Shown in pieces: positions 21,870 through 31,771 of a DNA stretch of 64,000 nucleotides (positions within the stretch are counted from its first letter, which is position 1; each line of letters begins with the position of its first letter). Below the pieces are notes generated by a model. It was not told the origin of the DNA. It saw only the letters and a list, made by a program, of their open reading frames with translations, and ran no database searches. A program made the translations under genes and the position numbers. This DNA comes from Asparagopsis taxiformis (taxonomy: Eukaryota; Rhodophyta; Florideophyceae; Bonnemaisoniales; Bonnemaisoniaceae), in the NCBI GenBank assembly GCA_030407315.1, contig JALQPE010001750.1, positions 16,638 through 80,637 of the forward strand. Direction: 5' to 3'.

Positions 21870-22408
21870 CTCTGTTGTATTCATGAGTTAACGCTTGGCA
21901 ATGCACCGAACGGGGGAGGGCCTATTCTTGTGGCCGGTAACTAGGGGTGATCCTAGTCCCGGACTGGTTCAGAAATATCTCAAGTACATAGCATCGAACC
22001 GCAAAGCACGCTACGAGCCCCTGCCTGGACCACAACGGAGAAGGAATGAAGCCCTGTAGAACAACCGGCACAATCCCCATCATATTGTTACGCGTGGACA
22101 CGGACGAGGAGTAAAAAACGGTGTAAATGTAGGAATGTAGAACAGATGTAATTTACCAAGTCTAGCTTACCTACAGGTTATTCTATCACCGCTCAGAGCT
22201 GCATTAAACTCCCAGCGGTTGTACGTCTGGAACTTTCCAGGCGTCCATCTAACCCTAAATTAAAATTCTGGTAGAAATTACCTGTAGAATTTTTCTTGGA
22301 AAAGTCATTTCCACATGACCCCCCGACCAGACCGAGGCGCCGAGGAAGTCTAGTTTCGCAGGTTTGGAACTGCGCTCGGTATAAAAGCCGGCAGTTCCTC
22401 CGGGTGGG
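21870..22408. other. Spacer between the F-box gene and the piggyBac element
   Basis: No gene is seen in this 539-bp stretch. A TATAAAAG string at 22380-22387 lies between short inverted arms (GGAACTGCG on the left, GGCAGTTCC on the right), which could be a promoter-like relic of another element, just outside the piggyBac left end. Otherwise unremarkable. Confidence 0.35.
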
Positions 22409-22469
22409 TCTAGTGTCTATCGGACATTAAAATTTCCTCATATGAGGTCAACCCTGGCCTCATATGAGG
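22409..22469 (+). repeat. Left inverted terminal repeat of the piggyBac element
   Basis: The 18-bp terminal sequence (22409-22426) is followed by CCTCATATGAGG at 22436-22447 and again at 22458-22469. The two palindromes are probable binding sites for the transposase or its C-terminal cysteine-rich domain. Confidence 0.85.
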
Positions 22470-22589
22470 CAGAAAAAAAATCTACTAGAAATTATTAGAA
22501 TTTAGCATTCCCTCTTTATATCGCTTTTATAAAACTTCTAACGCAAGCATTGCATTGTATAAAGCATTGCTTGCCTTTCGGACACATGT

Positions 22590-22660
22590 CCTCATATGGC
22601 TGAGTGGTTGGCACCTCTCGGGAAAGCCAGAGGGCGGAGGTTCGACTCCTCGCTGAGTTG
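22590..22660 (+). other. tRNA-like segment with Pol III box A and box B
   Basis: TGGCTGAGTGG at 22597-22607 matches the box A consensus and GGTTCGACTCC at 22639-22649 matches box B exactly, 31 bp apart as in a tRNA gene. A D-stem (GCT/GGC), a stem CCTCT/AGAGG with an oversized 10-nt loop, and a 4-bp T-stem can be drawn, but the acceptor stem is only about 4 bp. It is therefore a degenerate tRNA (Ser/Leu-like) or a tRNA-derived promoter, lying inside the piggyBac element downstream of the transposase stop. Confidence 0.4.
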
Positions 22661-22924
22661 CTTGGGCAGCTCGAAAATTCTCTTCGGAGAACTCGCCGAT
22701 TCTTAGTTGCAACTTCTGCTTTAGGATGCTTACGCGCCCACTTGAACATGAGACAGTATAAGGTGACATTTCATAAAGGGGAATTCCGCCATAAGCAGAA
22801 GTTTACTGAGCAAGTCGAGAACGCCAGTCAGAATCGGAGGGGGCTAAAGGAGTATCTCATTTTTCTATTTTGGATATCAATGCGTGACTAAAGGGCGTTT
22901 AAAGCACCCATAGAGAGAGCATAC

Positions 22925-25114
22925 TTAGTAAAAAGGACCTTCGTAGGAAAGATCGTGACACATCTCGACATGCTTTTTAAAGCAATCACGACCTGTCTGA
23001 TGGTGACAGATAAAGACGTCCTTTCGGTATAGTCGTTTGCAAGTGGAGCATACGAACTTCGACTTCTTCGTTCCCTTGCAAATATCGCAACGACCTTGAT
23101 AGATAGCATTGCTATCCCTACCATTGGAAGTCCTGCGAGTGCGAGTAGTCGGCGTCAAATGAGTTCCAATGCCACTACCGCTCTCCATCTCTTCTACATC
23201 AGGTGCATCTGATTGTCGCTGACGTAATCCAATTGCATCCATGGAGTTGTCAATCAGTCCTTCAGCCAATTGGGTATAGAACTGATGAGGTGTCATCCTG
23301 CCCCTGTTGTGCATGGCTCCACAGTACAGCTTCCAGGCATCCACGACGCATATGGCCAAAAGTGACGTGTTGACACGTGCCGACCATTCTTTGACCTCAA
23401 ATTTCTTCTCCAGCATAAGGTCATCTTGGCGACATCGGTTGTGACGGTCAACCTGCGAACACGTCGCATAATATGTTTCACATACTTGCGGGATCTGAAT
23501 GTCAATTTCCTCCTTCCATGTCCTTCCATTCCTGCTTCGATAACGCTCTCGGAATATTGGCGTCCCAGGCTGAGTAGTACCGGCTGTACTAATAAAGTAC
23601 CTTCTGTCACGGTCGATCCACATCACTGCCATCAGATCCGGACCATCTCTATCTTTAGCAACCATAGACACGTGTTCACCCTTTCCAGTGACTTCCAAGT
23701 GGGACAAATGCTGGAGCGGGTATCCCTTTGTAGCATTCTTGACGACACCAGTGAAACGTAGCCCATGCTTGAAGAGTATTTCTGCCGTTTCAACAGAGGA
23801 AAAGTATGAATCGGCACACACGAGGCGATGAGTATAAAACCATGGTTCGACGAGCCTTAATGTGACGGCAGCACCATGCGTCGTTTCGGACTCGAATGCT
23901 TTTCCACGTGTCTCCTCAGCTGACATCACAACATCCATCCTGAGAATGATGCCACTATTGCCACATGATGCAGTTTTCAGCTCACATCCATTCTCAGGCT
24001 TACGGTCCATCGCGACGTAATATGGGAGTCCGATGTCGATCCAGTCACCTCCCAGACCATACCACCTTGACATACTCTCATCCACACATATAGAATCTGA
24101 AGGGAATACCTGAGAGCTTCTGTGGTCATTGATGGCGGTGATAAACTCAGATATGACACCCCACCTGTCAGTTTCGTCACGAACCTTGGAGTATGTCACG
24201 TATTGCCTCAGCTCTTCAAACCGTTTGCGTGACATGATGTGCCCGAGCATTGGTGTGGGGATGTATTTAGTCCCGGATTGACTACTCCAGAGAGAGCGCC
24301 TACCACTGAACTCAAATCGTGACATGAGTACAATGACTCCAAAATACTTCAAAATCTCTCCCAGCGAGGTCGATTTGAGATTCCGCTTTTCCAGTTCGTA
24401 ATTGGAGTATGACACGATAGTACTTAAAAATCCCATCGGAAACATCCACTGGAAATAGTCATATGGTGTCATATCTGATGGACCGTGCCCCTCAGATATT
24501 ATCTCATCCAATGGCCCAATCACCCTCCACGACCGATTGGGGCGCCAACCATTCATTTGCATAGATACATCAGATACAATCCATTCCACGTCATTGCATA
24601 TGACAACCGGCTCATCGGTTGACCCAGTGTCACATGGCTGAGTATTAACACTCGTACTCAAGTCACGCTCTTGCGGCGTGACTGCATCTGATTTTTCGGC
24701 CTCATTCCCGTCACTCCCGGTGTCTTGAGCTTGATCTCCTCCTTCGGTCACATGGTCTTCTTCATCACCTGCAGGTGCCTTCACACTGCAGAGACGCAGG
24801 GATGTCACCTTGTTACCATCGGCCAGCTCCCACTCAGCCTCGATAGATGTCATCATTCGCTTGTTGCCTCTCTCCTTAATGACTCGAATGACAGTTCCGG
24901 ATATCATCTTTGTCTTCCATCCGGCGCCATACATCCTGCGACATTTGGAGATAGATGTCAGTTGTCTGGCAGGGGCGAGAACCCTGTTTCCGACAACTTG
25001 GCGACAATCAACTGGTTTCACCATTTTTTGTGATTTCAGGATCGAGATTGAGTTGACGTAGTTTTCTGATGGAAGGATTAAAATTTCAGCATTCACTCTG
25101 CCCTGCCATATCAT
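22925..25114 (-). CDS. piggyBac-type transposase
   Basis: A 729-aa protein with one ATG and no internal stops. The catalytic DDE region has the piggyBac blocks: CVDESMSRWYG (first Asp), HRLVCADSYFSS (second Asp), and DLMAVMWIDRDRRYFIS (third Asp). The C-terminus is a cysteine-rich cross-brace finger with CDICKG, CSTCKR and histidines before DCFKKHVEMCH, the domain that binds the terminal sites in this family. The N-terminal 110 residues contain a beta-rich module (LAPARQL, GWKTKMISGTVIRV, IEAEWELADG) that could be Tudor/chromo-like, followed by an acidic linker, an addition not present in the classic insect protein. The enzyme would cut and paste the surrounding element. Confidence 0.93.
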   Translation of the reverse strand: MIWQGRVNAEILILPSENYVNSISILKSQKMVKPVDCRQVVGNRVLAPARQLTSISKCRRMYGAGWKTKMISGTVIRVIKERGNKRMMTSIEAEWELADGNKVTSLRLCSVKAPAGDEEDHVTEGGDQAQDTGSDGNEAEKSDAVTPQERDLSTSVNTQPCDTGSTDEPVVICNDVEWIVSDVSMQMNGWRPNRSWRVIGPLDEIISEGHGPSDMTPYDYFQWMFPMGFLSTIVSYSNYELEKRNLKSTSLGEILKYFGVIVLMSRFEFSGRRSLWSSQSGTKYIPTPMLGHIMSRKRFEELRQYVTYSKVRDETDRWGVISEFITAINDHRSSQVFPSDSICVDESMSRWYGLGGDWIDIGLPYYVAMDRKPENGCELKTASCGNSGIILRMDVVMSAEETRGKAFESETTHGAAVTLRLVEPWFYTHRLVCADSYFSSVETAEILFKHGLRFTGVVKNATKGYPLQHLSHLEVTGKGEHVSMVAKDRDGPDLMAVMWIDRDRRYFISTAGTTQPGTPIFRERYRSRNGRTWKEEIDIQIPQVCETYYATCSQVDRHNRCRQDDLMLEKKFEVKEWSARVNTSLLAICVVDAWKLYCGAMHNRGRMTPHQFYTQLAEGLIDNSMDAIGLRQRQSDAPDVEEMESGSGIGTHLTPTTRTRRTSNGRDSNAIYQGRCDICKGTKKSKFVCSTCKRLYRKDVFICHHQTGRDCFKKHVEMCHDLSYEGPFY

Positions 25115-25197
25115 TAATCTCGCCGGCGAGTCTTCTAGTGGTAAAATTGGAGCTATTCGTTTATTTTTTCAATTTAAACTACAGTGGTAAAAAGTGG

Positions 25198-25252
25198 CCT
25201 CATATGAGGTCATTTGACCTCATATGAGGCCACTTGTCCGATAGACACTAGA
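25198..25252 (-). repeat. Right inverted terminal repeat of the piggyBac element
   Basis: This mirrors the left end: CCTCATATGAGG at 25198-25209 and 25218-25229, then the complement of the 18-bp terminal sequence at 25235-25252. The palindrome spacing is 20 bp here versus 22 bp on the left. Confidence 0.85.
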
Positions 25253-25558
25253 CTCCAGACCTTCTTCCACCACTGGCCTCATCGTCACTGTAATTACTGT
25301 AGGCAATTTACAGTATAGCTTAGCTTACTGTAGCTCGATACCTTACAGTAAACGTCCGCTTGCAGTCATCCCATCTCTCGCCTTCTCTTCGGTCGTCTCT
25401 CCGAGCACCCTGCGTAGTCGCGGTCGTCGATTTGTTGAGATCTTGCTTACGTGGGCCTTTCGGTACCTGGCGGGTGATCCATTGAGATTGCCAAGACGAA
25501 ACAGACCGCAACGAAGTCGACTGGGGGGACTGCCCCACGGCGGGAGCTAGCTGCTTGA
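25253..25558. other. Spacer right of the piggyBac element
   Basis: This 306-bp stretch has no gene. It contains repeated TTACAGT/ACTGTA strings (25290-25350) and a G-run at about 25521. It may be LTR remnant of Gypsy A, but no clear TG...CA ends were found. Confidence 0.3.
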
Positions 25559-26947
25559 GCGGCGCGGATCCCCAGACGAGACCCTCCCGTTGCTCCTGGC
25601 ACCTACCGTCGCGAGGGCGGCCAGGAGGTACGCTATCGTCCCGGGGAAGCCGTCCCCTTGCAGGTCAACGAGGTTAACTTCGACGACAAATCCCATCGGG
25701 GAATTCGTCAGAACCTCTTCTGTTGGTTCGGACGTGAAGACGTCCAGAACATCCGCCGCTCCTCCGACCACAGTGGTCGTTTCGTCGTCGACTTTGGCCG
25801 TAATCGTCGCGATCCGTGCCAAGTGACGGCCAGGGAACTGGAGTTCCTCTTCGGGCCTCAGATCGTCGAATTCGCCTCCGATCCTGCCATCTACATCCTT
25901 TCCGCGGAGATGGCCTGCCGTCTCGGTCTCACTGAATCCCACGGTGACACTGAGAGGTACGCCGAATGCCCCGACGACACCGATTGGATCATCGAGAAGA
26001 TCTGGTTGTCGAAGGGCGGTGAAAACGGCGAACTGGAAGGTTGCTTCTACGCCTCCGCCGAAGGGGAACGAACCGGCCATCGAATAGATCTGTATACTAT
26101 GGTTTTCCATCAGGTTTCCGAACCGGCGGAGCGCGACGCGGAACTCCAGGAGCAGGATAATCCCTCTCCTGTGACCCGAGAGAGTGTTCAACCCTCGCGG
26201 GTGAGTTTAATTGCCAGCATCGACGCTTGGTGTTATAAGAATCTTAGCAGGAAGAAACAAGTCAATGTCACCATGGCTCGGGTGCACTCCCCCGAAGCCC
26301 CTGAGTTCTTCGTGGGGACCCCGCGGAACCGCCTGGTGGTACCAGTGCAGGACTTCACCAACAACTGCCTGCGTGCCGCGGCCGCCAATGGTATCGCTCT
26401 TGTGTGCGATTTCGACACGGCCGATAGGTTCTTCCGTCGGGAGCTGGCCCGGGACGAAGAAGAGCGCCTTATTCGTGGCTATTGTACAAGCGTCCTGGAC
26501 TTTGGTTCGGTCTCGAAGGCCATCGCTGATCGTGATCCCTCGACGGTGACTCTGCCCCGAGTGGCGATCCCCTTTTTCGATCTAGGGGCCCCAGATTCCC
26601 GCTCTAGGCAATGGGTGTGGTTGCGGGAGAAACTTTCAAGGGAGCCGGACGTGTACGTGGTGCGGGTTTGGAGTCGAGATGGGCTAAAACACGCCATTTC
26701 TATCGACTCGCGTACCAAGCCTGGTCTGATATACGACTCCTCTGAAGCCTTTGTTATGAGTCTAGAGTCTCGAGCATTCTTCTTAGGTTGTAGTACAAGC
26801 AAGTCGTCGGATTTATCGGCATTCGATGACCTTCGACGCGTCCGACGGGAGGGATCGAATCCAGAGGAGAAGCGCGCGAAGCGTCAGCGCATGAGGAAGC
26901 GTGAGAAGGTCCGCAAAGCGAAAACCGATGGTGCTGGGCCGTCTTAG
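25559..26947 (+). CDS. Antisense ORF of Gypsy A, 5'-truncated, papain-like protease pattern
   Basis: The frame is open from just after a stop at 25556 to 26947 (462 codons) and reads as protein throughout, but its first 100 codons contain no ATG, so the 5' end is probably lost or in an upstream exon. It lies downstream of, and antisense to, the Gypsy A pol remnant. Residues encoded around 26355-26410 read FTNNCLRAAAANGIALVCD, and around 26655-26760 RVWSRDGLKHAISID, then GLIYDSSEAFVM. A cysteine in NCLxxAAAN followed about 110 residues later by HAISID resembles the Cys/His pair of papain-fold peptidases encoded by some transposons. The tail is lysine/arginine-rich like a nuclear signal. The protease reading is inference from pattern only. 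Confidence 0.5.
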   Translation, partial: AARIPRRDPPVAPGTYRREGGQEVRYRPGEAVPLQVNEVNFDDKSHRGIRQNLFCWFGREDVQNIRRSSDHSGRFVVDFGRNRRDPCQVTARELEFLFGPQIVEFASDPAIYILSAEMACRLGLTESHGDTERYAECPDDTDWIIEKIWLSKGGENGELEGCFYASAEGERTGHRIDLYTMVFHQVSEPAERDAELQEQDNPSPVTRESVQPSRVSLIASIDAWCYKNLSRKKQVNVTMARVHSPEAPEFFVGTPRNRLVVPVQDFTNNCLRAAAANGIALVCDFDTADRFFRRELARDEEERLIRGYCTSVLDFGSVSKAIADRDPSTVTLPRVAIPFFDLGAPDSRSRQWVWLREKLSREPDVYVVRVWSRDGLKHAISIDSRTKPGLIYDSSEAFVMSLESRAFFLGCSTSKSSDLSAFDDLRRVRREGSNPEEKRAKRQRMRKREKVRKAKTDGAGPS

Positions 26948-27111
26948 CACAGCACGATTTGATAGAGAGGGAAATGAATCGTATGGAGTAGAGTAGCTAG
27001 TAATGGGTAGAAAGATCTAGAATTGTAATGCATGTGTAGAACAAGGGTTGAATGATTAAAAGGGATTATGAATAGAAAGGAGTGCGAGAGAAGGGTTTCC
27101 CTATTGGAAAC

Positions 27112-29061
27112 TTAATGCAGTAGATGTAGTGGACGCCTACGGAAGAGCAATAGACGTCGAGCATGAATGGGGCGGCGCGATATCTTTGCTTGGTCAGAAG
27201 CGAGTAGGTACCGAGGGTGGCTAGACTGGATGACCTTAAACGGTCCGTACCACTTGGTTTCGAACAACGACAACTTCGTCGTTCCGAAAGCCTTCCCCTT
27301 CGCCACCAGGACCTCGTCGCCTACCTTGAACCTTCGTTCAGGTAGATGGGCTCGAGCTTGGGTATTGCGTAGAGCATTTCCACCCTGCTCGCCTGTTGCG
27401 ACTGGAGGACTAACATATCAAATAGTCGGGATTGAGGATCCAGCGGACGGTCCAGAAGCGGTGACGGGTCGTGGGCGACTACCCTCGGTACCACTCCGTA
27501 CATCAGTTCGAAGGGTGAGGTGCCGCCTGTCATGCAACGACGGCAGTAGCCGTAGAGCACGTGCAGGAGTAGGGTGTCCCATTCGACCGAGTACCTTCCT
27601 TTAACTTTGGCTAAGGACCTCTTGATGTTCCTTACAATCCGCTCGGCTCGCCCGTTAGACATAGGGCAGTATTCGAGCACGGTCTTCCAGTCGATCCCGT
27701 TACTCTTCATGAAGTTCGCGAGTGTCGCGGCTGTGAAACACCCCGCATTGTCGGATACAATGGTAGTCGGGGGACCGAACGGGTAGATGATCTCATCCTT
27801 CACGAAATTGAGTACGACATCCGCGGTACTAGCTGCGGTAGCTCTGGCGATAGGCCAGCCGGTGAGGTGTTCGACGGCGATGAGAAGGAATCGGTTACTC
27901 TTGGCCGTGCGCGGGAGCGGCCCCGCAAAGTCGATGGAGAACGTGTGGAAAAGGCCTGTCAACGACTGACTTAACGTAGTCCGATAGCGGGGTACAGGCT
28001 TGTTCTTCTGACACCCCTCACAACTCTAAACGTAGTCGTAAATGTTCTTGCCCATACGCGGCCACCAGTAACGTTCCACGATAAACTGGCGGGTCGAGGC
28101 GGCTTCCCAATGACCGATGTTTTCGTGGAACATTTGCAGGATTTTGACTCGGAGCGGAATTGGTGCAACTACCTTGGATCCCAACGCGGTACGGCGGAAG
28201 AGTTGGTCTTCCCAGATTAAGAATTCCTTGGAACTACGACGGACCTTTTGTCGGGTGAGACCCTCTATTTCGGGCTCAACTCCACCCCGTAAGTATTGAA
28301 ACACTGCGACTAGGTCAGGCTCTATAAGGAGGGCTTCCGGAACGGCGAACAGAGCGAGGTCGCCCTCATCTTCTCCTGACCCCGGAGCGGTCTGGGTTTG
28401 TTCTAGACGGGACAAAAAGTCGGCAGCGGAGTTCTGCTTTCCCGGTCTGAACGAAATAACGAAGTCGTATTCCGCGAGGAAGTCGAGCCAACGGGCAAGT
28501 CGTCCGTGTATATCCTTCTTCTGGAATGCGTATTGCAACGCTTGGTGATCCGTCATCAGCTTGAAGGGCTGCGTGGACAGAAGATAGAGTCGGAACTTCT
28601 TCAGTGCGAAGATCACTGCTAGGGCTTCTCGTTCGCATGCTGAATATTTTCTCTCGGCCTAATTCATCGTCCTACTAGTGAATTGAATAGGATGAATACG
28701 TCCGTCTTCCTTCTTCTGCGCTAGGACAGCTCCGACGGATACAGAGGAGGCATCTGTCTCGACTACGAAGACAGTATCGAAGTCGGGGAAGGAAAGGACG
28801 GGAGCCGAAGTTAGTTTGTCCTTCAGCGTCCCGAAGGCCTGATTCATCTCCTCTGTACATTCAAAGGAACGTCCAGAAGAAGTATACGGGAATAGAGAAG
28901 CCGAGATGTCGGCAAACCCCTTAATGAACCGGCGATAGTAGCCCGCCAAACCGAGGAAGCTGCGGAGCTCGGAAGCAGTTTGCGGAGGAGCTACGTCTCT
29001 ATTGGCAGAAATCTTGGCGGGGTCTACTGACACCCCATCGTGGCTAACAATGTGATCAAGC
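27112..29061 (-). pseudogene. Gypsy A pol remnant (RT end, RNase H, integrase)
   Basis: Minus-strand pol fragment of a Ty3/Gypsy element. It opens inside the reverse transcriptase thumb region ([14 protein letters not shown], then [20 protein letters not shown]), continues through RNase H ([30 protein letters not shown]) and into integrase (FSIDFAGPLP, TTIVSDNAGCF, GRAERIVRN, the DDE triad). In-frame TAG stops at 28659-28661 and 28026-28028 and a frame change near 27345 break it. After integrase a basic tail ends at 27112; I see no chromodomain, unlike Gypsy B and C. Its upstream part is missing, cut off where the Gypsy B LTR begins at 29062. Confidence 0.85.
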
Positions 29062-29720
29062 TGTCATACCACGCGGTGGTCTGCCCTGGTGGGGTCGTGT
29101 CAACATCCTATTGGATGACCCCGGGTCGGGACTGACCAATAGAAACAGCCTCGCTGTATCTCGCCCAAGTCAAGGGAATGGACCCACTGGGACAATTAAA
29201 GACCCCACAAGGGGCAAATTTTAACTAAGCTGACTCAGCTAACTTTACACTGTAACACTAACAGTTGGTGATCTCGCGGGCTCCCGCAGTCGCCATAATC
29301 AGGGATCTGATTGGTGCACCTAAGGATATTTATTCCTAACTGTCTACCTACCCTAACTGTTTACAGTAACTTAGATTAGTATAAAACGCCTCTGGATTAG
29401 CCAGAGTGCTTAACCTTTTAGAGGTAACGTAAACTCACGTGGAATTTACGACTCCACTGAACAGTGTTTGCATTGCTCTATTCCATCCTTCCAGGACGAA
29501 TTAGCTTTAGCTATACAGCTCGACGGGTTACGTCTTTCGCTCCATCAATACGCACTTCGTGCGTGAGCACCCCCAACCTTCACCCGGCATTACCGGAAGA
29601 CCTTTCGTGATATACTCGCCATTGGCGGTTGACGCAAGATTCGCTTGCTCTACCACGCTACCGAAGCTCGGGACACCTGTAGGGTGGTTTTGCCGTTTTG
29701 CGGATTTTCTACCTACTACA
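29062..29720 (+). repeat. 5' LTR of Gypsy B
   Basis: This 659-bp stretch starts TGTCATACC and ends CCTACTACA, with TGT...ACA termini, and is followed after one base by the primer-binding site. The left edge coincides with the abrupt end of the Gypsy A pol frame. No partner LTR remains in the window. Confidence 0.75.
29380..29386 (+). promoter_or_regulatory. TATA box in the Gypsy B LTR
   Basis: TATAAAA about half-way through the LTR, where the U3 promoter of an LTR retrotransposon is expected. Confidence 0.5.
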
Positions 29721-29721
29721 T

Positions 29722-29740
29722 TGGTCTCTCGACCTAGAAT
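29722..29740 (+). other. Primer-binding site of Gypsy B
   Basis: TGGTCTCTCGACCTAGAAT begins one base after the LTR. Its complement ends in CCA and, counted back from that end, places an A at tRNA position 58 and a C at position 61, the invariant T-arm bases. This supports a tRNA 3' end as primer. The same 19 bases occur after the Gypsy C LTR. Confidence 0.75.
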
Positions 29741-29836
29741 CTTACCGACATCTTAGCCGACCGGCGACACACCGAAACCACTCAAGAAGAGTAAACTCGT
29801 CGTTAGACGTGAGCTCATTGAACAAGAGTAGAAGTG

Positions 29837-31771
29837 ATGCCATCGGACAAGTCTCCGGAACATTCTGACTCCGAGTCAGACCCCATCGGGGGAGGTTCAA
29901 CCCAAGAATTCGTCACTGAGGAAGGAGTCTACCGACTTATGCATGAATATGCAGACAAGATTCTCAATGATAAATTGAAAGAGATGCGTGAGGAGATCAG
30001 CCAAGCTGTTGAGGACACCCTCGATGACCGACACGGCGATCTCGTCTCAACGCTCGTGGATAACACGATTAATTTGCTTGCACCCAAGCTGAAAGCCATT
30101 TGCCACGAAGTGGTAGATGAGAAAGAAGTAGAAGTCTTTTCGGGAACGTGGAAGTCAATCCGTGTGGATTTTCTACAACGGGTTATCCGGCTTGAAAAGA
30201 AGGTCACTGACCTACAAAGGAGAAGCTACGCTAGCTCTTCTTCCGGCGATCATCAGCACCAAGGGCTTTGGAACCAAAAAGACGGCACTGCCGAGAACAG
30301 CGTAGCTGTGGAAGCCGAGAAGCTCGACAAGGTCGTTGGCGTCACCAGACGTTTATCAGATCGAGTGGACTTATTCAGCGAGTCTCTCGCCCGTCCGGGA
30401 ACAAGTCAAAATCCCAACGTGGGTGACCCAGTCTTTGGGTTTGGTGATACACCTTCGAATCCATTCGAAACAGAAGAAGGACCCTTGGAACCAGGCTTAA
30501 CTCCGTTAAGAGCCCGCGAACCCGCGTTCGATCGTGTAGTATCCTACCGGTATTACCGGTTACAAGACAAGTCGTCATCGACAGAAGCTCCAAACGGAAA
30601 GAGTAGAAGTCTCTACAAGATAACGGAAAAGATTCGGAACTTCAATGCGTCCTTGACGCCGTTCGATGGAACGCAACCCATCGATATACTTCGATTCCTT
30701 GCGGAGTACCAAGATGCTTGTGACTCCTGCGGAGTATCAGAAGGAATAGCAACAAAGTTGCTACGTTATTTCCTTGAAGGAGATGCGCAACGATTCATCG
30801 CGTCCGAATCTCGGAAAAGGAAGTTGCTAAATCAACTGCACCAGCAGATAACGTGGCCACAGGCCGTCCATGCTTTACTTTCTCGTTATGCAACGGATAC
30901 AGTTTTGGCTGACGCCTACGACGCGGTCACGCGTATTAAACAAGAACCTCACGAAGATGAGGCAGAATACGCTGATAGACTGCAAGAGGCGGCACTGTTG
31001 TGTGCTAATGTTTTCTCTGAGAGAGACTTGGTAAACTACTACCTCAAAGGGCTACGCCCGGGGGTAAAAGACACCGTTAAGGTGACTGTTGGCCGAGACG
31101 GCGAAGACTTCCTTGCGGTACGCAATTTGGCTAAAGGACTCGGAGATTCCCTAAGAGCCACCACAGCCGACACGGCTAAGACCAAGATGTACCCTAGTAG
31201 GGAGCTTGCCGAAAGGAAACGCAAAGCGTTATTAGCTACCATGGCTAATGAAGACCTCGGAATGAGGAGAGAAATGTCTACGTCGCAGACGATACAACCA
31301 CTGACCGTGGGACCGAACGCGGAGACACCGCCGATGGAGGTACCGCCCCTCACAGAGGAACATGTGAGTCTTGCCGAATCCATGATCCCGAAGGGAGCGG
31401 TCAATTGGCGCTGCTCCGGATGCCGGCAACCCGGTCACGTGCTGTACACATGTCCGTACCTCTCCGGTTCCGTGGGAATGTATTTCGCTTTCGCGAACTA
31501 TGCTTACCAGCAAGAGCCGGAACAAGTCATGCGCCGACAGCAACGGCAATTAGACAAGTTCAAGAGGAAGCAGGTCCCTGCTAAAACAGTTCTCCAACGG
31601 CAGAAACCGTTTCCGCGAATGGTCGCGTTTGCCGAGGACGACAACGTCGTTGAACAAACAAATCGGGCTTCCGGATTGCAACGGAGTATTGGTCCTTCTC
31701 GTTCGGAAGAAACCGCAGTTGATGCTCTAGCATCTTCGGATGAAACATCCGACACTTCGTCGGAAAACTAA
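29837..31771 (+). CDS. gag: Gypsy B Gag polyprotein
   Basis: 644 aa from the ATG at 29837. The N-terminal 200 residues are acidic with coiled-coil character (LKEMREEISQAVEDTLDDR). Residues about 270-450 are a capsid-like retrotransposon Gag region (FDGTQPIDILRFLAEYQDAC, LLRYFLEGDAQRF, YYLKGLRPGVKDTV). A single CCHC zinc knuckle CSGCRQPGHVLYTC lies near residue 540 and would bind the RNA genome. The frame is fully open. Protease and reverse transcriptase follow in other frames. Confidence 0.9.
   Translation: MPSDKSPEHSDSESDPIGGGSTQEFVTEEGVYRLMHEYADKILNDKLKEMREEISQAVEDTLDDRHGDLVSTLVDNTINLLAPKLKAICHEVVDEKEVEVFSGTWKSIRVDFLQRVIRLEKKVTDLQRRSYASSSSGDHQHQGLWNQKDGTAENSVAVEAEKLDKVVGVTRRLSDRVDLFSESLARPGTSQNPNVGDPVFGFGDTPSNPFETEEGPLEPGLTPLRAREPAFDRVVSYRYYRLQDKSSSTEAPNGKSRSLYKITEKIRNFNASLTPFDGTQPIDILRFLAEYQDACDSCGVSEGIATKLLRYFLEGDAQRFIASESRKRKLLNQLHQQITWPQAVHALLSRYATDTVLADAYDAVTRIKQEPHEDEAEYADRLQEAALLCANVFSERDLVNYYLKGLRPGVKDTVKVTVGRDGEDFLAVRNLAKGLGDSLRATTADTAKTKMYPSRELAERKRKALLATMANEDLGMRREMSTSQTIQPLTVGPNAETPPMEVPPLTEEHVSLAESMIPKGAVNWRCSGCRQPGHVLYTCPYLSGSVGMYFAFANYAYQQEPEQVMRRQQRQLDKFKRKQVPAKTVLQRQKPFPRMVAFAEDDNVVEQTNRASGLQRSIGPSRSEETAVDALASSDETSDTSSEN

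Larger units (their letters stand above)
22409..25252 (-). mobile_element. piggyBac-type DNA transposon, apparently complete
   Basis: A 2.84-kb element bounded by exact 18-bp inverted ends TCTAGTGTCTATCGGACA at 22409-22426 and its complement at 25235-25252. Each end carries two copies of the 12-bp palindrome CCTCATATGAGG about 20 bp apart. One uninterrupted 729-aa transposase lies on the minus strand inside. No TTAA, the usual piggyBac target, flanks the ends; CTAG at both ends could be the target duplication instead. The exact ends and open frame suggest recent activity. Confidence 0.85.

Noticed and set aside
22590..22660. A functional tRNA gene.
   Set aside because: Box A and B are good, but the acceptor stem is too short and the anticodon loop has ten bases.
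25547..26191. A 214-codon minus-strand frame opposite the Gypsy A antisense ORF.
   Set aside because: The plus-strand frame reads as protein over 460 codons; this one looks like its mirror.
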